A stretch of 64,000 nt of DNA from Caulobacter radicis (GCF_003094615.1 NZ_QDKO01000023.1:124001-188000), one strand, 5' to 3'. Counted from the first letter of the stretch, positions 12,001-17,407 are shown. The notes: generated from the sequence alone by a model not told the origin. Numbers and translations: made by a program.

Positions 12001-13386
12001 AGCTACCTCTACGGCACGACGGGCTACCTGCGCGCCGACGGCACGTGGGGTGCGGTGGGCGACGCCGCGTTGGCCGTGCTTGAGCCTCCCAAGCTGACGT
12101 TGACGCAGATCGAGCCGGAAGAGGTTGCGGCCTCGACCGGTGAAGGCGGCGAGCAGGACGCCGGGCTGCTGCCGCCCATCGTCATCGATCTTGACGGCGA
12201 CGGCGTCGAGCTTGTCTCGCGCTCGGCCTCGACAGTGCGCTTCGACGTGCAGGGCGACGGTCGGACGGTCCGGACCGGCTGGGTCGGCAAGGATGATGCG
12301 TTCCTCGCCCTCGACCGCAACGGCGACGGCGTCATCGGATCCGGGGCGGAGATCTCGTTCGTCCAGGATCTGGCCGGCGCGACCAGCGACCTGGAGGGCC
12401 TGGCGGCTTACGACACCGACGGCAGCGGTCAGTTGGACGTGGGCGATGCGCGTTTCGGCGACTTCCTGGTCTGGCAGGACGCCAATCAGGACGGCGTCAG
12501 CCAGGCCGGCGAGCTTCGGCGGTTGAGCGAGGTCGGCATCGTCGCGCTCGACCTGACCGGAACCAAGACGGGCGCCGGCGTGGCGGGGGCTCAGGACAAC
12601 GTCGTCCTGGCGCATTCGAACGTCCAGCTCGAGGACGGCTCGTACCTGGCCGTGGGCGACGTCATGCTCTCCTACGACTTGAACCAGGAGCCCTCGGCCC
12701 GACCGCTGAGCGACGAGGCTGTGCTCGAGACCTCCGAACCGGATGCTCTTCTGACGTCCCGGCGTCCGTCGAGCGCGCTCTTCGGCGATGGCCAGGCGTT
12801 GGCTCATGCCTGGCGCGAGCCGCTGGCCGAGGAGGAGGCCCTGCTGAGCCGGCGCGACGCCTCCGTCTCCGCCGAGCTGGTGTCCGAAGCCGCCGCCGAC
12901 ACGTCCGTCGCGTCGAAGACGGCCGAGGAGCAGAAAGGGGCGCAGGAAGAAAAGCCGCTCGATCAGATCGATCGCTCGTCGTCTTCCCCGACCAAGTCCC
13001 AGCAGGCGCGCCAGGCTTCGGGCGAGGACTTCACCCCGCCGCACGCCGACGAGCCGTGGGCCCAGGGCGCGGGCGCCGATCCTGCTCTGCTCGCCGCCCT
13101 GGCGCCGAACCGTCCGGGCAGCGCGGATCTGTCCGCGCTGCTGCAGGCGGGCGATCTGTCGGGGGCGGGCCTGTCGACCGCCGACTACGACTCGCTGATC
13201 GGGACGCAGGCTCTGTCGGCGCTGGACGGCGGCCTGTCGCTGGCCCAGAAGAACCGTCTGAAGATGGTGCAGGCCATGGCCGGCTTCACCGTCGACGAGG
13301 GCGCATTCGGTCCGGACGCATTGCGCGCCGGCCACGCCCAATCCCTGGCGCTGCTTACGGCGCTGCCTGATGTTCGAGCGTCCTGA
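1..13386 (+). CDS. Giant RTX/cadherin-like calcium-binding secreted protein (5' end cut by window)
   Basis: The frame is open to the window edge, so the N-terminus is missing; TTG at 34 is only the first start-like codon inside the window. At least 4461 residues are present. Near the N-terminus (nt 120-400) is a glycine-rich hydrophobic stretch of the glycine-zipper type. Blocks of RTX nonapeptides (GGxGxDxxx) lie at about nt 1310-1740, 2220-2560, 3050-3260, 4070-4220, 4420-4890, 7100-7430 and 7740-8010. Cadherin-like or VCBS-like repeats, each closing with VNEAP-type linkers, fill nt 5240-7090 and 8380-11250. Two homologous EF-hand-rich modules (LDLDGDGV, LDRNGDG) occupy about 11570-11990 and 12170-12540, followed by a polar C-terminal tail. 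RTX repeats bind calcium after type I secretion; cadherin repeats suggest adhesion or a long stalk. No transporter genes are in the window. Coupling to an acyltransferase gene suggests lipid activation, which is inference. Confidence 0.9.
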   Translation, partial: AVGQIATNLLHLGEWVDSSGQFLAAASAPKPVGAVARAWNTNVKPTAFNAVGSFVGSWLASKIVSFDTVGGQLGAGVGSAIGSLIAVSQLVVGTGASATLLGAEIGVWAGPVGAAIGAFAGFILGGLIGSLFGGKPKSWAGQGWNAISGRFETTWSYAKSGGSAAGARSLTDSVTAALNGVLDATGSKLTNPSSIVLADLGMRGSSFRMGRNGRVETYTQLDALVGDAAYYGLQQIVGQLQGGNVYVKRAVAETLSGAAPSFGEDSRTGLDASKLAGNLEVATSYSAYLSNRENIRALMLSDPDSQFSATWTATLAAAIALNLDKRSYTDWVGGWNAYLDEITDNAMDGAAVSPSLVYLTLTGETKERTFVLFDENISVQAVYGDTIDQFGKTLIEGTDSHDTITISNDVLASSGLLVDGAASAASSYVVSIAARIEAGAGDDIVRAGDLGNDVLGGAGNDKIVGGKLDDWLFGEDGDDVLFAGDVLAPVTIDGVVMPGAVTATGEAANSLTQSDGDFRVDAAIATAVDGGNGNLLDGGAGNDRLYGGKGSDWLKGGDGVDQLYGGAGGDILEGGAGDDQGPNGVAAILGGAGSDQYVFGFGDGKDVVFDESDPAGVAGATTDSLYNRINQINAGALTRNWAGGGSYEVDGSIKGGEDAIVLGVGVGMENLRMRRSGTSGAPGMDLILELMVKNEAGQLTPTGDVLTIKDWFESTRKVEWLRFANGDEVRIADITSYIIGSAGQSVIIGTSGADWMVGTDGADKMFGLNGDDFGFGGLGNDLVSGDEDNDLLSGGAGDDIVIGGAGNDTVLGDGGDDRLFGGWGSDLLSGGKGKDVVIAGQGDDVIRYARGDGHDILMDGLVDNWEVVWQNGAYLNGYALDADARVVKNGEIYFDGAKWIDGFNYDYDDTTKTLRRHLGSLDGVASINSGVDSLEFAVGVDIQDLLLQRIGNDLKVVVSSVDSSVGFNGAADSILVKDWWLNNGTEQRLIEKFSFAATGVSYLNAYSIVGGATDQADTLTGGDTGDWITGGGGDDVIDGGAGNDLITGGDGNDFIKGGNGVDVIYGGAGDDVLEGGGDSDYLFGGTGEDLASYASAINGVRAYLDANWANTSGAKGDVYSEIEGIEGTAHADRLAGSDDDNRMIAGKGTDRIWGGAGDDIYEFNRDDGADTIYEGVLVVEEVLDVNGVLNSAFVAEWTFLQYGPATDVAGSFYQYQLVVRRVSDSAVVYESRAGVDFLYSGPQGAAPAGAAWPYNNQQWKGTASRTGNGLQVANEWIDAGDGGSDTLAMGDGISFSSLTITRGSAGLKVALDSNNHVTINTQARAGGEIETLLLADGQSADLTKLRLVGEAATEEGDLVFGTGNADTLFGQGGNDVISGGANNDKLYGGAGDDVLEGGLGADLLDGGSDSQTEGQAATAGAGWGDTIRYVTSDAAVTIDLAAGTVAGGHAQGDTIVMTGGVSTIEHVVGSSGFGDVLSGDARGNRLFGLGGNDTLDGRDGDDVLVGGDGDDTLLGGAGVDALSGDAGNDYMLGGAGNDIVAGGAGNDIIDGGEGDDQLTGDDGDDEIYGHTGNDKLSGGAGNDQLNGDDGDDELVGGDGDDALGGGAGNDTLIGGAGDDFLDGGTGKDTYVFDANSGDDVVAGHTGTSAQIVLKGVSADQVWLSLSGSNLIITVLGGDTRITVSGGPSGWLSSNVQSIVLDDRTLYINGYTPYLNAMQAASAVVPTTMPQSVKDLIPTYWRINGEGPPVVVSEQSYTLVEDTPFWGNATKYDHYGNTPSYAVVEQGEKGAATINAYGNWSYSPGFNANGSDSFIIESVDASGFKSRQTVHVNITPVNDAPIWMNLTEPGVAEGPLANRTFAQVQSSDPDDPVESLVFSLLDDAGGRFEISPTGALSVREGVVLDREAQSQHRIKVRVSDPHGAVMEVYWTIYVYDVNEAPSITTAWSGVDENKAAGTAAALLTVTDPDALDTVTLTLLDGAGGRFTLVGNELRTTRAFNYEAGETGYDVTVKATDRQGLSQTLTLRIDVRNVNEAPAGLTSAAPLRVAENALGATVGQFLAADPDGDPLIYTLDETSPYFELTSNGVLKTSTSAVLDYEAAATRQVKVRVTDTNGLSMVQTFTVTIDNVNEAPNRPVVASGPGLLAGEGALAGGATIATFTLSDPDGTTPSLAIVGGGAAANFFEVNGASIRLKAGMSLDFEALVAAGWQLTDSDQDGLREATLNLTVEARDGALNSATTTVAVRVEDVNERPTDLSLAFAGLGIVEGDRIGAETPEAVKVGVLSGVDPDLESSGALASLSFSTSDARFEIRNGNELWMKASARASLDFETAATTTVAVTVTDKAGASDGLSLSKSFTINVLDRDDVLIGTVAGETLNGQSGRDIIYGLGGADVLQGLAGNDDLYGGDGADDIRGGVGADKLYGELGDDNLRGEDGDDLLDGGVGADKLYGGAGRDQLWGGDGDDVIEAGDGDDRITDWTGDIWNKPVNGFVRAGEGNDVIIDGAGQDASWGEGGDDIYVVHQDGGATIDTFDGGAGSNTVSYSTFTAGFSLDLSNRLASDANVVVGYGDHFLNVQHVIGSGFDDNIGGDANANVLTGGSGNDTVAGRAGNDVLEGGAGNDTLYGGTGDDRLYGGDGDDYLAAESGNDVLDGGAGNDTLIGGDDSDTYLLDVNSGADTIYNYDPSGDDIDVLGYKDINRESLWFQRSGNDLVVSVIGTTVVTTIKDWYLVASANDRANYKIDFIISGEHYAKEINAEGLVDLMSGHAKPTTQAAYDALRQDAIFNARWIGYWDGNSAPTISTIANQSIAEDGSVVISIVVTDDLAPPQGVTVTAKAVDPNNANTEDTRIIGTPTISAPDNQGNRTITIVAKPNASGLAAVKLIAEDPGGVKSERVFQVMVNAVADAPSIGQARPLGNTLDAGSLALDIQAGLTDLDGSETLEIRISNIPASLGLNKGTNLGGGVWSLSPAQLSGLALVGPANWAADLVGAAALTVTAISKETSNGSTASVTRTLEVPINARPTGVSVSSGALTIAEHTAEAPLAANQSVATLLGVDPDGDTLTYRLIDRGDGWGVGGNGRFVIGTSDGVLRVNDRAGVDYESNPTVKIWVEVSDASGLTYVKDFTVNVTNVNERPTNPDVSQVANIRNEGVTSDTLIATFSATDPDGTTPGYVDVFDRFDWFYISGNQLRLRAGVNVDFEALKGLADSQLIISDSDSDGRYEAALAITVRSTDGTLQSDAAAQIWYRFEDANDAPTDITVGGSLSVAENTGAGTVVGVFSRTDPDTTDGATYSIVSGASPFVFNGATLVVNGGLDYEAVDSYDLTIRVTDSHGAYYDKVFTVGLTNVNEAPTDIWSDRPLTFSEGIGPETGIAWFGGADPENAIARYELLDSAGGRFSLDAIGLLRVAGGALDYEAWSTGNILVRAVDAGGLTYDKWFKVNVTNVNEAPTNIWSDRPLVFNEGIGAETGIAWFGGADPENAIARYELLDSAGGRFTLDASGLLRVGASALNYESWSTANILVRAVDAGGLTYDKWFTVNVADVNEAPTDIWADRPLVFSEGIGVETGIAWFGAADPENAIARYELLDSAGGRFSLDANGFLRVAGSALNYESWTSANILVRAVDAGGAVLDKWFTVNVADVNEAPTISGGTFSIAENASPGSFGVLSISDPDKADTDNAKLRFTLSGAGAEKFAIDANGVISFHTGSIDYEHEPHTYNLQVVATDQSGAGLSSQPVDVTINVTNVNEAPIITIGERHLELGKVYSVYAVLDGKSRSGGENLNWTVTSLFGNVWDRSKPAVGVKIANKDVFEVLAAQYVNNWPEPVEYHAEYGFTLRAEDQYGDYGDYRLQFSYGWLTFAAPIVLDLDGDGVNLPSARQSFVMMDQTGQGDVRAMGWVSSGDGLLALDRNGDGRIGDVTEISFTSDAPEAVSDLEGLRAYDSNGNGLLDAGDERFGEFKVWRDLNSDGVSDEGELMSLAEAGVTAINLTLETVSPQADPRDSYLYGTTGYLRADGTWGAVGDAALAVLEPPKLTLTQIEPEEVAASTGEGGEQDAGLLPPIVIDLDGDGVELVSRSASTVRFDVQGDGRTVRTGWVGKDDAFLALDRNGDGVIGSGAEISFVQDLAGATSDLEGLAAYDTDGSGQLDVGDARFGDFLVWQDANQDGVSQAGELRRLSEVGIVALDLTGTKTGAGVAGAQDNVVLAHSNVQLEDGSYLAVGDVMLSYDLNQEPSARPLSDEAVLETSEPDALLTSRRPSSALFGDGQALAHAWREPLAEEEALLSRRDASVSAELVSEAAADTSVASKTAEEQKGAQEEKPLDQIDRSSSSPTKSQQARQASGEDFTPPHADEPWAQGAGADPALLAALAPNRPGSADLSALLQAGDLSGAGLSTADYDSLIGTQALSALDGGLSLAQKNRLKMVQAMAGFTVDEGAFGPDALRAGHAQSLALLTALPDVRAS
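10042..10923 (+). repeat. Three tandem 294-bp cadherin-like repeats inside the RTX gene
   Basis: Three consecutive units of exactly 294 bp (98 codons) begin at 10042, 10336 and 10630, each at the N of an NEAP linker. Each contains the signature ETGIAWFG and ARYELLDSAGGRF. The copies differ at scattered codons, so they are real diverging duplicates. They resemble each other much more than they resemble the other cadherin-like repeats of the protein, which points to a recent internal amplification. Confidence 0.9.
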
Positions 13387-13931
13387 TGACCATTGCAGCT
13401 TCCATTTCTTCCGATCAGAGCCACGGTGCGCCCCGCACCGTGGCCGAGGCCCTCGGTCAGATCGTCTGGCTGCTCAGCCAGTCGCCCCTGCACCGTGAAC
13501 TGAAGATCAAGGCGCTGGAGTGGTCGTTCATACCGGCCGTCGTCAGCGAGCAGTTCCGCATCTTCCGTTTCGGGCCCACCCCGGGGCTGAGCGATGCGGA
13601 TCCTGCGGAGTTCGCTAAGTTCGGCGTGACCCGCGAGGGCCTGGAGAGCCTGCCCCTGGGCGTGGCGATCTGGGCCAACCTGTCGGCGGCGGCCGAGGCC
13701 AAGCTGGAGGCCGGCGAGCCTCTGGAGGCCGCCGACTGGACCTCCGGCGATCGGCTCTGGCTGGTCGAGATGATCTCGCCGTTCGCGACGGCGGAGAACA
13801 AGCTCACCGAGATCATGCTGCTGGACCTGATCAACGGCCCGTTCGCCAACCGGGTCGTCAGCCTGCACCGCACCGATTCCCAGACCGGCGAGCGCAAACG
13901 CGTCACCCTCGGCGGCGCTGCGGCCTCCTGA
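13386..13931 (+). CDS. RTX toxin-activating lysine acyltransferase (HlyC family)
   Basis: This 181-residue protein shows the HlyC hallmarks in order: LGQIVWLL, SPLHR with the expected catalytic histidine at H36, WANLS at 96-100, DWTSGDR at 117-123, and WLVEMISPF. HlyC-type enzymes transfer a fatty acyl group from acyl-ACP to internal lysines of the partner RTX toxin in the cytoplasm before secretion. The ATG overlaps the stop of the giant RTX gene by one base (TGATG), so the two are probably translationally coupled. In classical operons hlyC precedes the toxin gene; here it follows. Against HlyC recalled from memory, the position of its catalytic Asp92 is a glutamate (E128). Family assignment is secure; the RTX protein as substrate is inferred from coupling. 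Confidence 0.9.
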   Translation: MTIAASISSDQSHGAPRTVAEALGQIVWLLSQSPLHRELKIKALEWSFIPAVVSEQFRIFRFGPTPGLSDADPAEFAKFGVTREGLESLPLGVAIWANLSAAAEAKLEAGEPLEAADWTSGDRLWLVEMISPFATAENKLTEIMLLDLINGPFANRVVSLHRTDSQTGERKRVTLGGAAAS

Positions 13932-13941
13932 GTGGAGTTAC

Positions 13942-13968
13942 GGGCGGTTCGACCGGTGGCAGCCGCCC
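13942..13968 (+). terminator. Hairpin after the RTX-acyltransferase pair (weak terminator)
   Basis: An 8-bp stem (gggcggtt with agccgccc, one G-U pair) closes an 11-nt loop 11 bases after the acyltransferase stop. There is no U-tract, so intrinsic termination is uncertain. Apart from the integrase remnant at 14159-14293, I see nothing codable with confidence in the 424-bp gap 13932-14355. Confidence 0.35.
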
Positions 13969-14158
13969 GCCACCTTTAGAGCGACGGTTCGCTATCCACG
14001 CCCATCCAAACCCCGCGCCGTCGCGGCCTGTCCGTCAGGAGCTCAGCCCCGGGGACGTTTCGCGAGGTTTTCGTCAAGCTTCCGGCGCGCACCAAGCCGC
14101 ACGCGCCAGAGCGCAAGGCGAGCCTCGACTTTGATGTCGCCCGGGGGGGCGGTGTGCA

Positions 14159-14293
14159 TCATGCCGAGAGGGCGGCGGCCGTGGCCCATCGCCGCGCGTC
14201 CTCGCGCTTAGCGAACGTCTCGATTATATAGCGGCCCTTCCGGCGGATCTGGGCTCTCCAGGACCCGGAAGCCAGCTTGGTCAGCGTAGCCAT
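14159..14293 (-). pseudogene. Truncated tyrosine-recombinase (integrase) N-terminal fragment
   Basis: The minus strand encodes a 44-residue ORF beginning MATLTKLASGSWRAQIRRKG and continuing through an ETFAKREDARRWA segment to a TGA. This is the typical start of phage or island integrases: a small three-strand DNA-binding arm with SGSWRAQIRRKG, then a K-x-DA-x-WA segment. The core-binding and catalytic domains are absent, and after RRWA the similarity stops, so it is a remnant. It starts 62 bp before dusA and points away from it. dusA is a known chromosomal target for one integrase family, which makes this a likely scar of an integrated element. It is too short for domain statistics; the call rests on motif recognition. 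Confidence 0.6.
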
Positions 14294-14355
14294 TTTCGTG
14301 TGCGCTATATGCGCAGCCAGCGGTCGTAGAGTGGCGAAAAGGGGCGTATCGGCGT

Positions 14356-15438
14356 GTGCAATCGGCGGAAAAACGGATGATCCAACACGTTGAAAGTGCT
14401 GAAAAAGCGCAGAAATTTCAACCTCATAGATTCTCCGTGGCCCCCATGATGGACTGGAGCGACCGCCATTGCCGGTCGCTGCACCGGGTGCTGTCGTCGC
14501 GCGCCTTGCTGTATTCGGAGATGGTCACCACCGGCGCGGTGCTGCACGGCGATCGCGAGCGGCTGCTGGGCTATGACCGGGACCAGCATCCCGTGGCGCT
14601 GCAACTGGGCGGGTCCGAGCCGGCCGACCTGGCCGCCGCCGCCCGCATCGGCGAGGACTACGGCTACGACGAGATCAACCTCAATGTCGGCTGCCCGTCC
14701 GACCGGGTGCAGAGCGGCCGGTTCGGCGCGTGCCTGATGCGCGAGCCGGAGCTGGTGGCCGAATGCATGGCCGCCATGGCCGCCGCCGTGAAGGTTCCCG
14801 TGACGGTCAAGTGCCGCATCGGCGTCGACGACCAGGACCCGGAAGAGGCGCTGTTCACCCTGGTGGACAAGTGCGTCGCCGCCGGCGTCACCACCTTCAT
14901 CGTCCATGCCCGCAAGGCCTGGCTGCAGGGCCTGTCGCCGAAGGAAAACCGCGACGTCCCGCCGCTGGACTATCCGCTGGTCTACCGGCTGAAGCGCGAG
15001 CGCCCGGACCTGACCATCTCGATCAACGGCGGCGTGCCCGGCGTCGACGCGGCGCTGGAGCATCTGCAGCACGTCGACGGCGTCATGCTGGGGCGGGCGG
15101 CCTATCACGAGGCGGGCCTGCTGGGCGCGGTCGACCGCCGGGTGTTCGGCCTGGACGTCCCCGACGTCACGCCCTTCGAGGCCGTCGAGCGCTACCGTCC
15201 CTATATCGAGGCCAGCCTGGCCGAGGGCTGGCGCCTGGCGGGGATCAGCCGCCACATGCTGGGCCTGTTCCACGGCCTGCCCGGCGCGCGCGCCTGGCGT
15301 CGGATCCTCACCGTCGAGGGCGTGGGCGAGGGGGCCGGGATCGAAGTCGTCGACAAGGCCCTGGAAGCCGTCCGCCGCGCCGTCGAGGAGCGCGAGGCCC
15401 GTGACGTCCAGAACACGGTCGAGCCCGCCGCCGGCTGA
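14356..15438 (+). CDS. dusA: tRNA-dihydrouridine synthase A
   Basis: This FMN enzyme reduces uridines in the D-loop of tRNA. The 360-residue product carries the DusA signatures APMMDWSDRHCR near the N-terminus, MVTTGA, VALQLGGS, NLNVGCPSDRVQ with the expected catalytic cysteine at C113, FGACLM, VKCRIG and FIVHARKAWL. The GTG start at 14356 has an aagggg-type ribosome site 11 bases upstream; ATG at 14377 is an alternative. The first 20 or so codons are AT-richer than the rest and are not part of the conserved core. That fits an integration event at the 5' end that replaced the original start region. The neighbouring integrase fragment supports this reading. Confidence 0.95.
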   Translation: MQSAEKRMIQHVESAEKAQKFQPHRFSVAPMMDWSDRHCRSLHRVLSSRALLYSEMVTTGAVLHGDRERLLGYDRDQHPVALQLGGSEPADLAAAARIGEDYGYDEINLNVGCPSDRVQSGRFGACLMREPELVAECMAAMAAAVKVPVTVKCRIGVDDQDPEEALFTLVDKCVAAGVTTFIVHARKAWLQGLSPKENRDVPPLDYPLVYRLKRERPDLTISINGGVPGVDAALEHLQHVDGVMLGRAAYHEAGLLGAVDRRVFGLDVPDVTPFEAVERYRPYIEASLAEGWRLAGISRHMLGLFHGLPGARAWRRILTVEGVGEGAGIEVVDKALEAVRRAVEEREARDVQNTVEPAAG

Positions 15439-15481
15439 GCCTTGGGAACTGCCGGGCGGTCTTGCGGGCTCGCCGCCCGAA

Positions 15482-15568
15482 CGGGACTGCAAGGGACTTT
15501 CTGAAACCGAGGTCCGCGACCACGCCAAGGACTCGGTCGCCCAGGTCGGCATGACGTACCGGTTCTAG
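15482..15568 (+). pseudogene. C-terminal remnant of an outer-membrane beta-barrel protein
   Basis: The plus frame ending at TAG 15566-15568 reads ETEVRDHAKDSVAQVGMTYR followed by a terminal F. An alternating hydrophobic strand ending in aromatic residues is the C-terminal insertion signal of outer-membrane barrels. No start or upstream barrel sequence is present, because dusA ends at 15438. The fragment is therefore a gene tail left by deletion or rearrangement. Its stop overlaps the stop of the convergent ybaK gene. A hairpin (cgggcgg/ccgcccg, 15453-15479) lies between dusA and the remnant and may terminate dusA; it has no U-tract. Confidence 0.55.
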
Positions 15569-16038
15569 GCCACCAGCGCCGCGCGGATCGCCCCCGACGC
15601 CGCCATGGCGTCGGCTGGAGCCAGGAAAACCTGCAATCCGCGTTGGCCGCCGTTGATGTAGACGCGCTCCAGCACGAAGGCCTCGTCCTCGATGGCGGTC
15701 GGGACCTTCTTGCGCTGGCCGAACGGGCTGACCCCGCCCACCTTGAAGCCGGTCAGGCGCTCGGCGTCGGCCGGCTTCATCATCGCCGCCGACTTGCCGC
15801 CGAAGGCCGCCGCCAGCTTCTTCATGCTGACCTCGCGGTCGGACGGCACGATCACGCAGACCGGCTTGCCGTCGACCTGGGCCATCAGGGTCTTGAGCAC
15901 CTGGCCAGGATCCACGCCCAGCGCCTCGGCGGCCTGAAGCCCCACGCGCTCGGCGCCCGGATCATAGTCGTAGGTCGCCACCTCGAAGGCGACGCCGGCC
16001 TTGGAAAGCGCCAGGGTGGCGGGCGTGCTCTTGGACAT
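15565..16038 (-). CDS. ybaK: Cys-tRNA(Pro)/Cys-tRNA deacylase YbaK
   Basis: A 157-residue trans-editing protein that hydrolyses mischarged Cys-tRNA(Pro) in the cytoplasm. It has the YbaK/EbsC fold markers: TPAT near the start, GQVLKTLM with the conserved lysine at K49, VCVIVPSDREVSMKKLA, and GGVSPFGQRKKVP in the second half. Length is normal for the family. The ATG at 16038 is chosen because AGGGGAA lies seven bases upstream; the longer open frame upstream has no similar signal. It is divergent from the aminotransferase gene, with 109 bp between starts. Confidence 0.92.
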   Translation of the reverse strand: MSKSTPATLALSKAGVAFEVATYDYDPGAERVGLQAAEALGVDPGQVLKTLMAQVDGKPVCVIVPSDREVSMKKLAAAFGGKSAAMMKPADAERLTGFKVGGVSPFGQRKKVPTAIEDEAFVLERVYINGGQRGLQVFLAPADAMAASGAIRAALVA

Positions 16039-16046
16039 CGGACTTC

Positions 16047-16082
16047 CCCTCGACTGCGCGCCGGCCCTCGACTGCGCGCCGG
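16047..16082. repeat. Perfect 18-bp tandem duplication between ybaK and the aminotransferase
   Basis: The unit ccctcgactgcgcgccgg occurs twice back to back (16047-16064 and 16065-16082) in the short divergent promoter region. It looks like a recent slippage duplication and could alter promoter spacing of either gene. Confidence 0.9.
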
Positions 16083-16147
16083 TTGATGGCGCAAAGCCCA
16101 GAACAGGTCTAGCAGTCGGGCCAAGTTTTCCGACGGACCGCTCCAAG

Positions 16148-17293
16148 ATGACCCGCGCCGAGATCGAACCCTTCCACGCCATCGGCATCAGCCGCCTGGC
16201 GCACCAGCTGAAGGGGGAGGGGGCGCAGGTCATCCACATGGAGTTCGGCCAGCCCTCGACCGGCGCGCCCGCGCCCGCCATCGCCCGCGCCCACCAGGTG
16301 CTCGACAGCGACGGCATGGGCTATTGGGAGAGCCCGGCGCTGAAGGCCCGCATCGCCCGCCACTACCAGGAGACCTACGGCGTCGCCCTCGAGGCCGAGC
16401 AGGTCATCCTGACCTGCGGCGCCTCTCCGGCCCTGGTGCTGGCCCTGTCCAGCGCTTTCACGCCCGGCGACCGCATCGCCCTGGCCCGCCCGGGCTATGT
16501 CGCCTATCGCAACAGCCTCAAGGCCCTGCACCTGGCGCCGGTCGAGATCGCCTGCGGTCCCGAGAGCCGCTACCAGCTGACCGCCGACGCCTTGGCCGCC
16601 CTCGACCCGGCCCCGGCCGGCGTGATCATCGCCAGTCCGGCCAATCCCACCGGCACGATCATTCCGCCCGACGAACTGGCGGCGATCGCCAGGGTCTGCC
16701 GCGAGCGGAACATCCGCATCGTCTCCGACGAGATCTATCACGGCCTGTCCTATGTCGGCCCCACGCACTCGATGCTGGAGTTCGAGCCGACGGCCCTGAT
16801 CGTCAACAGCTTCTCCAAATACTTCAGCATGGTCGGCTGGCGGCTGGGCTGGCTGGTCGCGCCGAGCGATCTCGTGACCCGCGCTCGCGCCTTCGTCGGC
16901 AACCTGTTCCTGACCGCGCCCTCGCTCAGCCAGCACGCCGGCCTTGCCGCCATGGACGCCCGCGAGGAACTGGAGGGCCATGTCGCCGTCTATCGCGCCA
17001 ACCGCCAGCTGCTGCTCGACGCCCTGCCGTCGCTGGGCCTGACCGCCATCGCCCCGCCCGACGGCGCCTTCTACATCTGGGCCGATATCGGCCACCTGAC
17101 GGACGACAGCCTGGCCTTCTGCGAGAAGCTGCTGCGCGAGACCGGCGTGGCCACCGCGCCCGGCCTGGATTTCGATCCGGTCGAAGGCCGCCACTTCATC
17201 CGCTTCAGTTTCGCGGTCTCGACACAAGAGGTGCGCGAAGCGCTCCAGCGCATTCAACCGTGGTTTGCAGCTCAGGCGCAAAATTCCAGATAA
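16148..17293 (+). CDS. PLP-dependent class I/II aminotransferase
   Basis: A 381-residue fold-type I aminotransferase. Visible signatures are MEFGQPS at the N-terminus, GMGYWES, the ASPANPTG cofactor loop, VSDEIYHGL with the pyridine-binding aspartate, and NSFSKYFSMVGWRLGW with the Schiff-base lysine at K224. The C-terminal GRHFIRFSF supplies the carboxylate-binding arginine. The fold resembles aspartate or aromatic aminotransferases, but substrate cannot be set from sequence. The ATG at 16148 matches the normal N-terminus of the family; an in-frame extension upstream reads into the ybaK promoter region and has no family similarity. No clear ribosome site precedes it. Confidence 0.9.
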   Translation: MTRAEIEPFHAIGISRLAHQLKGEGAQVIHMEFGQPSTGAPAPAIARAHQVLDSDGMGYWESPALKARIARHYQETYGVALEAEQVILTCGASPALVLALSSAFTPGDRIALARPGYVAYRNSLKALHLAPVEIACGPESRYQLTADALAALDPAPAGVIIASPANPTGTIIPPDELAAIARVCRERNIRIVSDEIYHGLSYVGPTHSMLEFEPTALIVNSFSKYFSMVGWRLGWLVAPSDLVTRARAFVGNLFLTAPSLSQHAGLAAMDAREELEGHVAVYRANRQLLLDALPSLGLTAIAPPDGAFYIWADIGHLTDDSLAFCEKLLRETGVATAPGLDFDPVEGRHFIRFSFAVSTQEVREALQRIQPWFAAQAQNSR

Positions 17294-17407
17294 TGCGTTG
17301 ACTATCCATTATGTGAGAATAAAGCTGCGCCCGTTCCGGTGATGAAAGGGTGGCGACGGCTGCTCGCGCGGCGTCTCGACCGCCCCGGTACGGGAGGGCG
17401 CACCGCC

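Noticed and set aside
5077-13341. Several long minus-strand frames (5077-6630, 6901-8298, 10843-13341) opposite the cadherin and EF-hand parts
   Set aside because: They are products of high GC and repeat structure, with no recognisable domains or ribosome sites.
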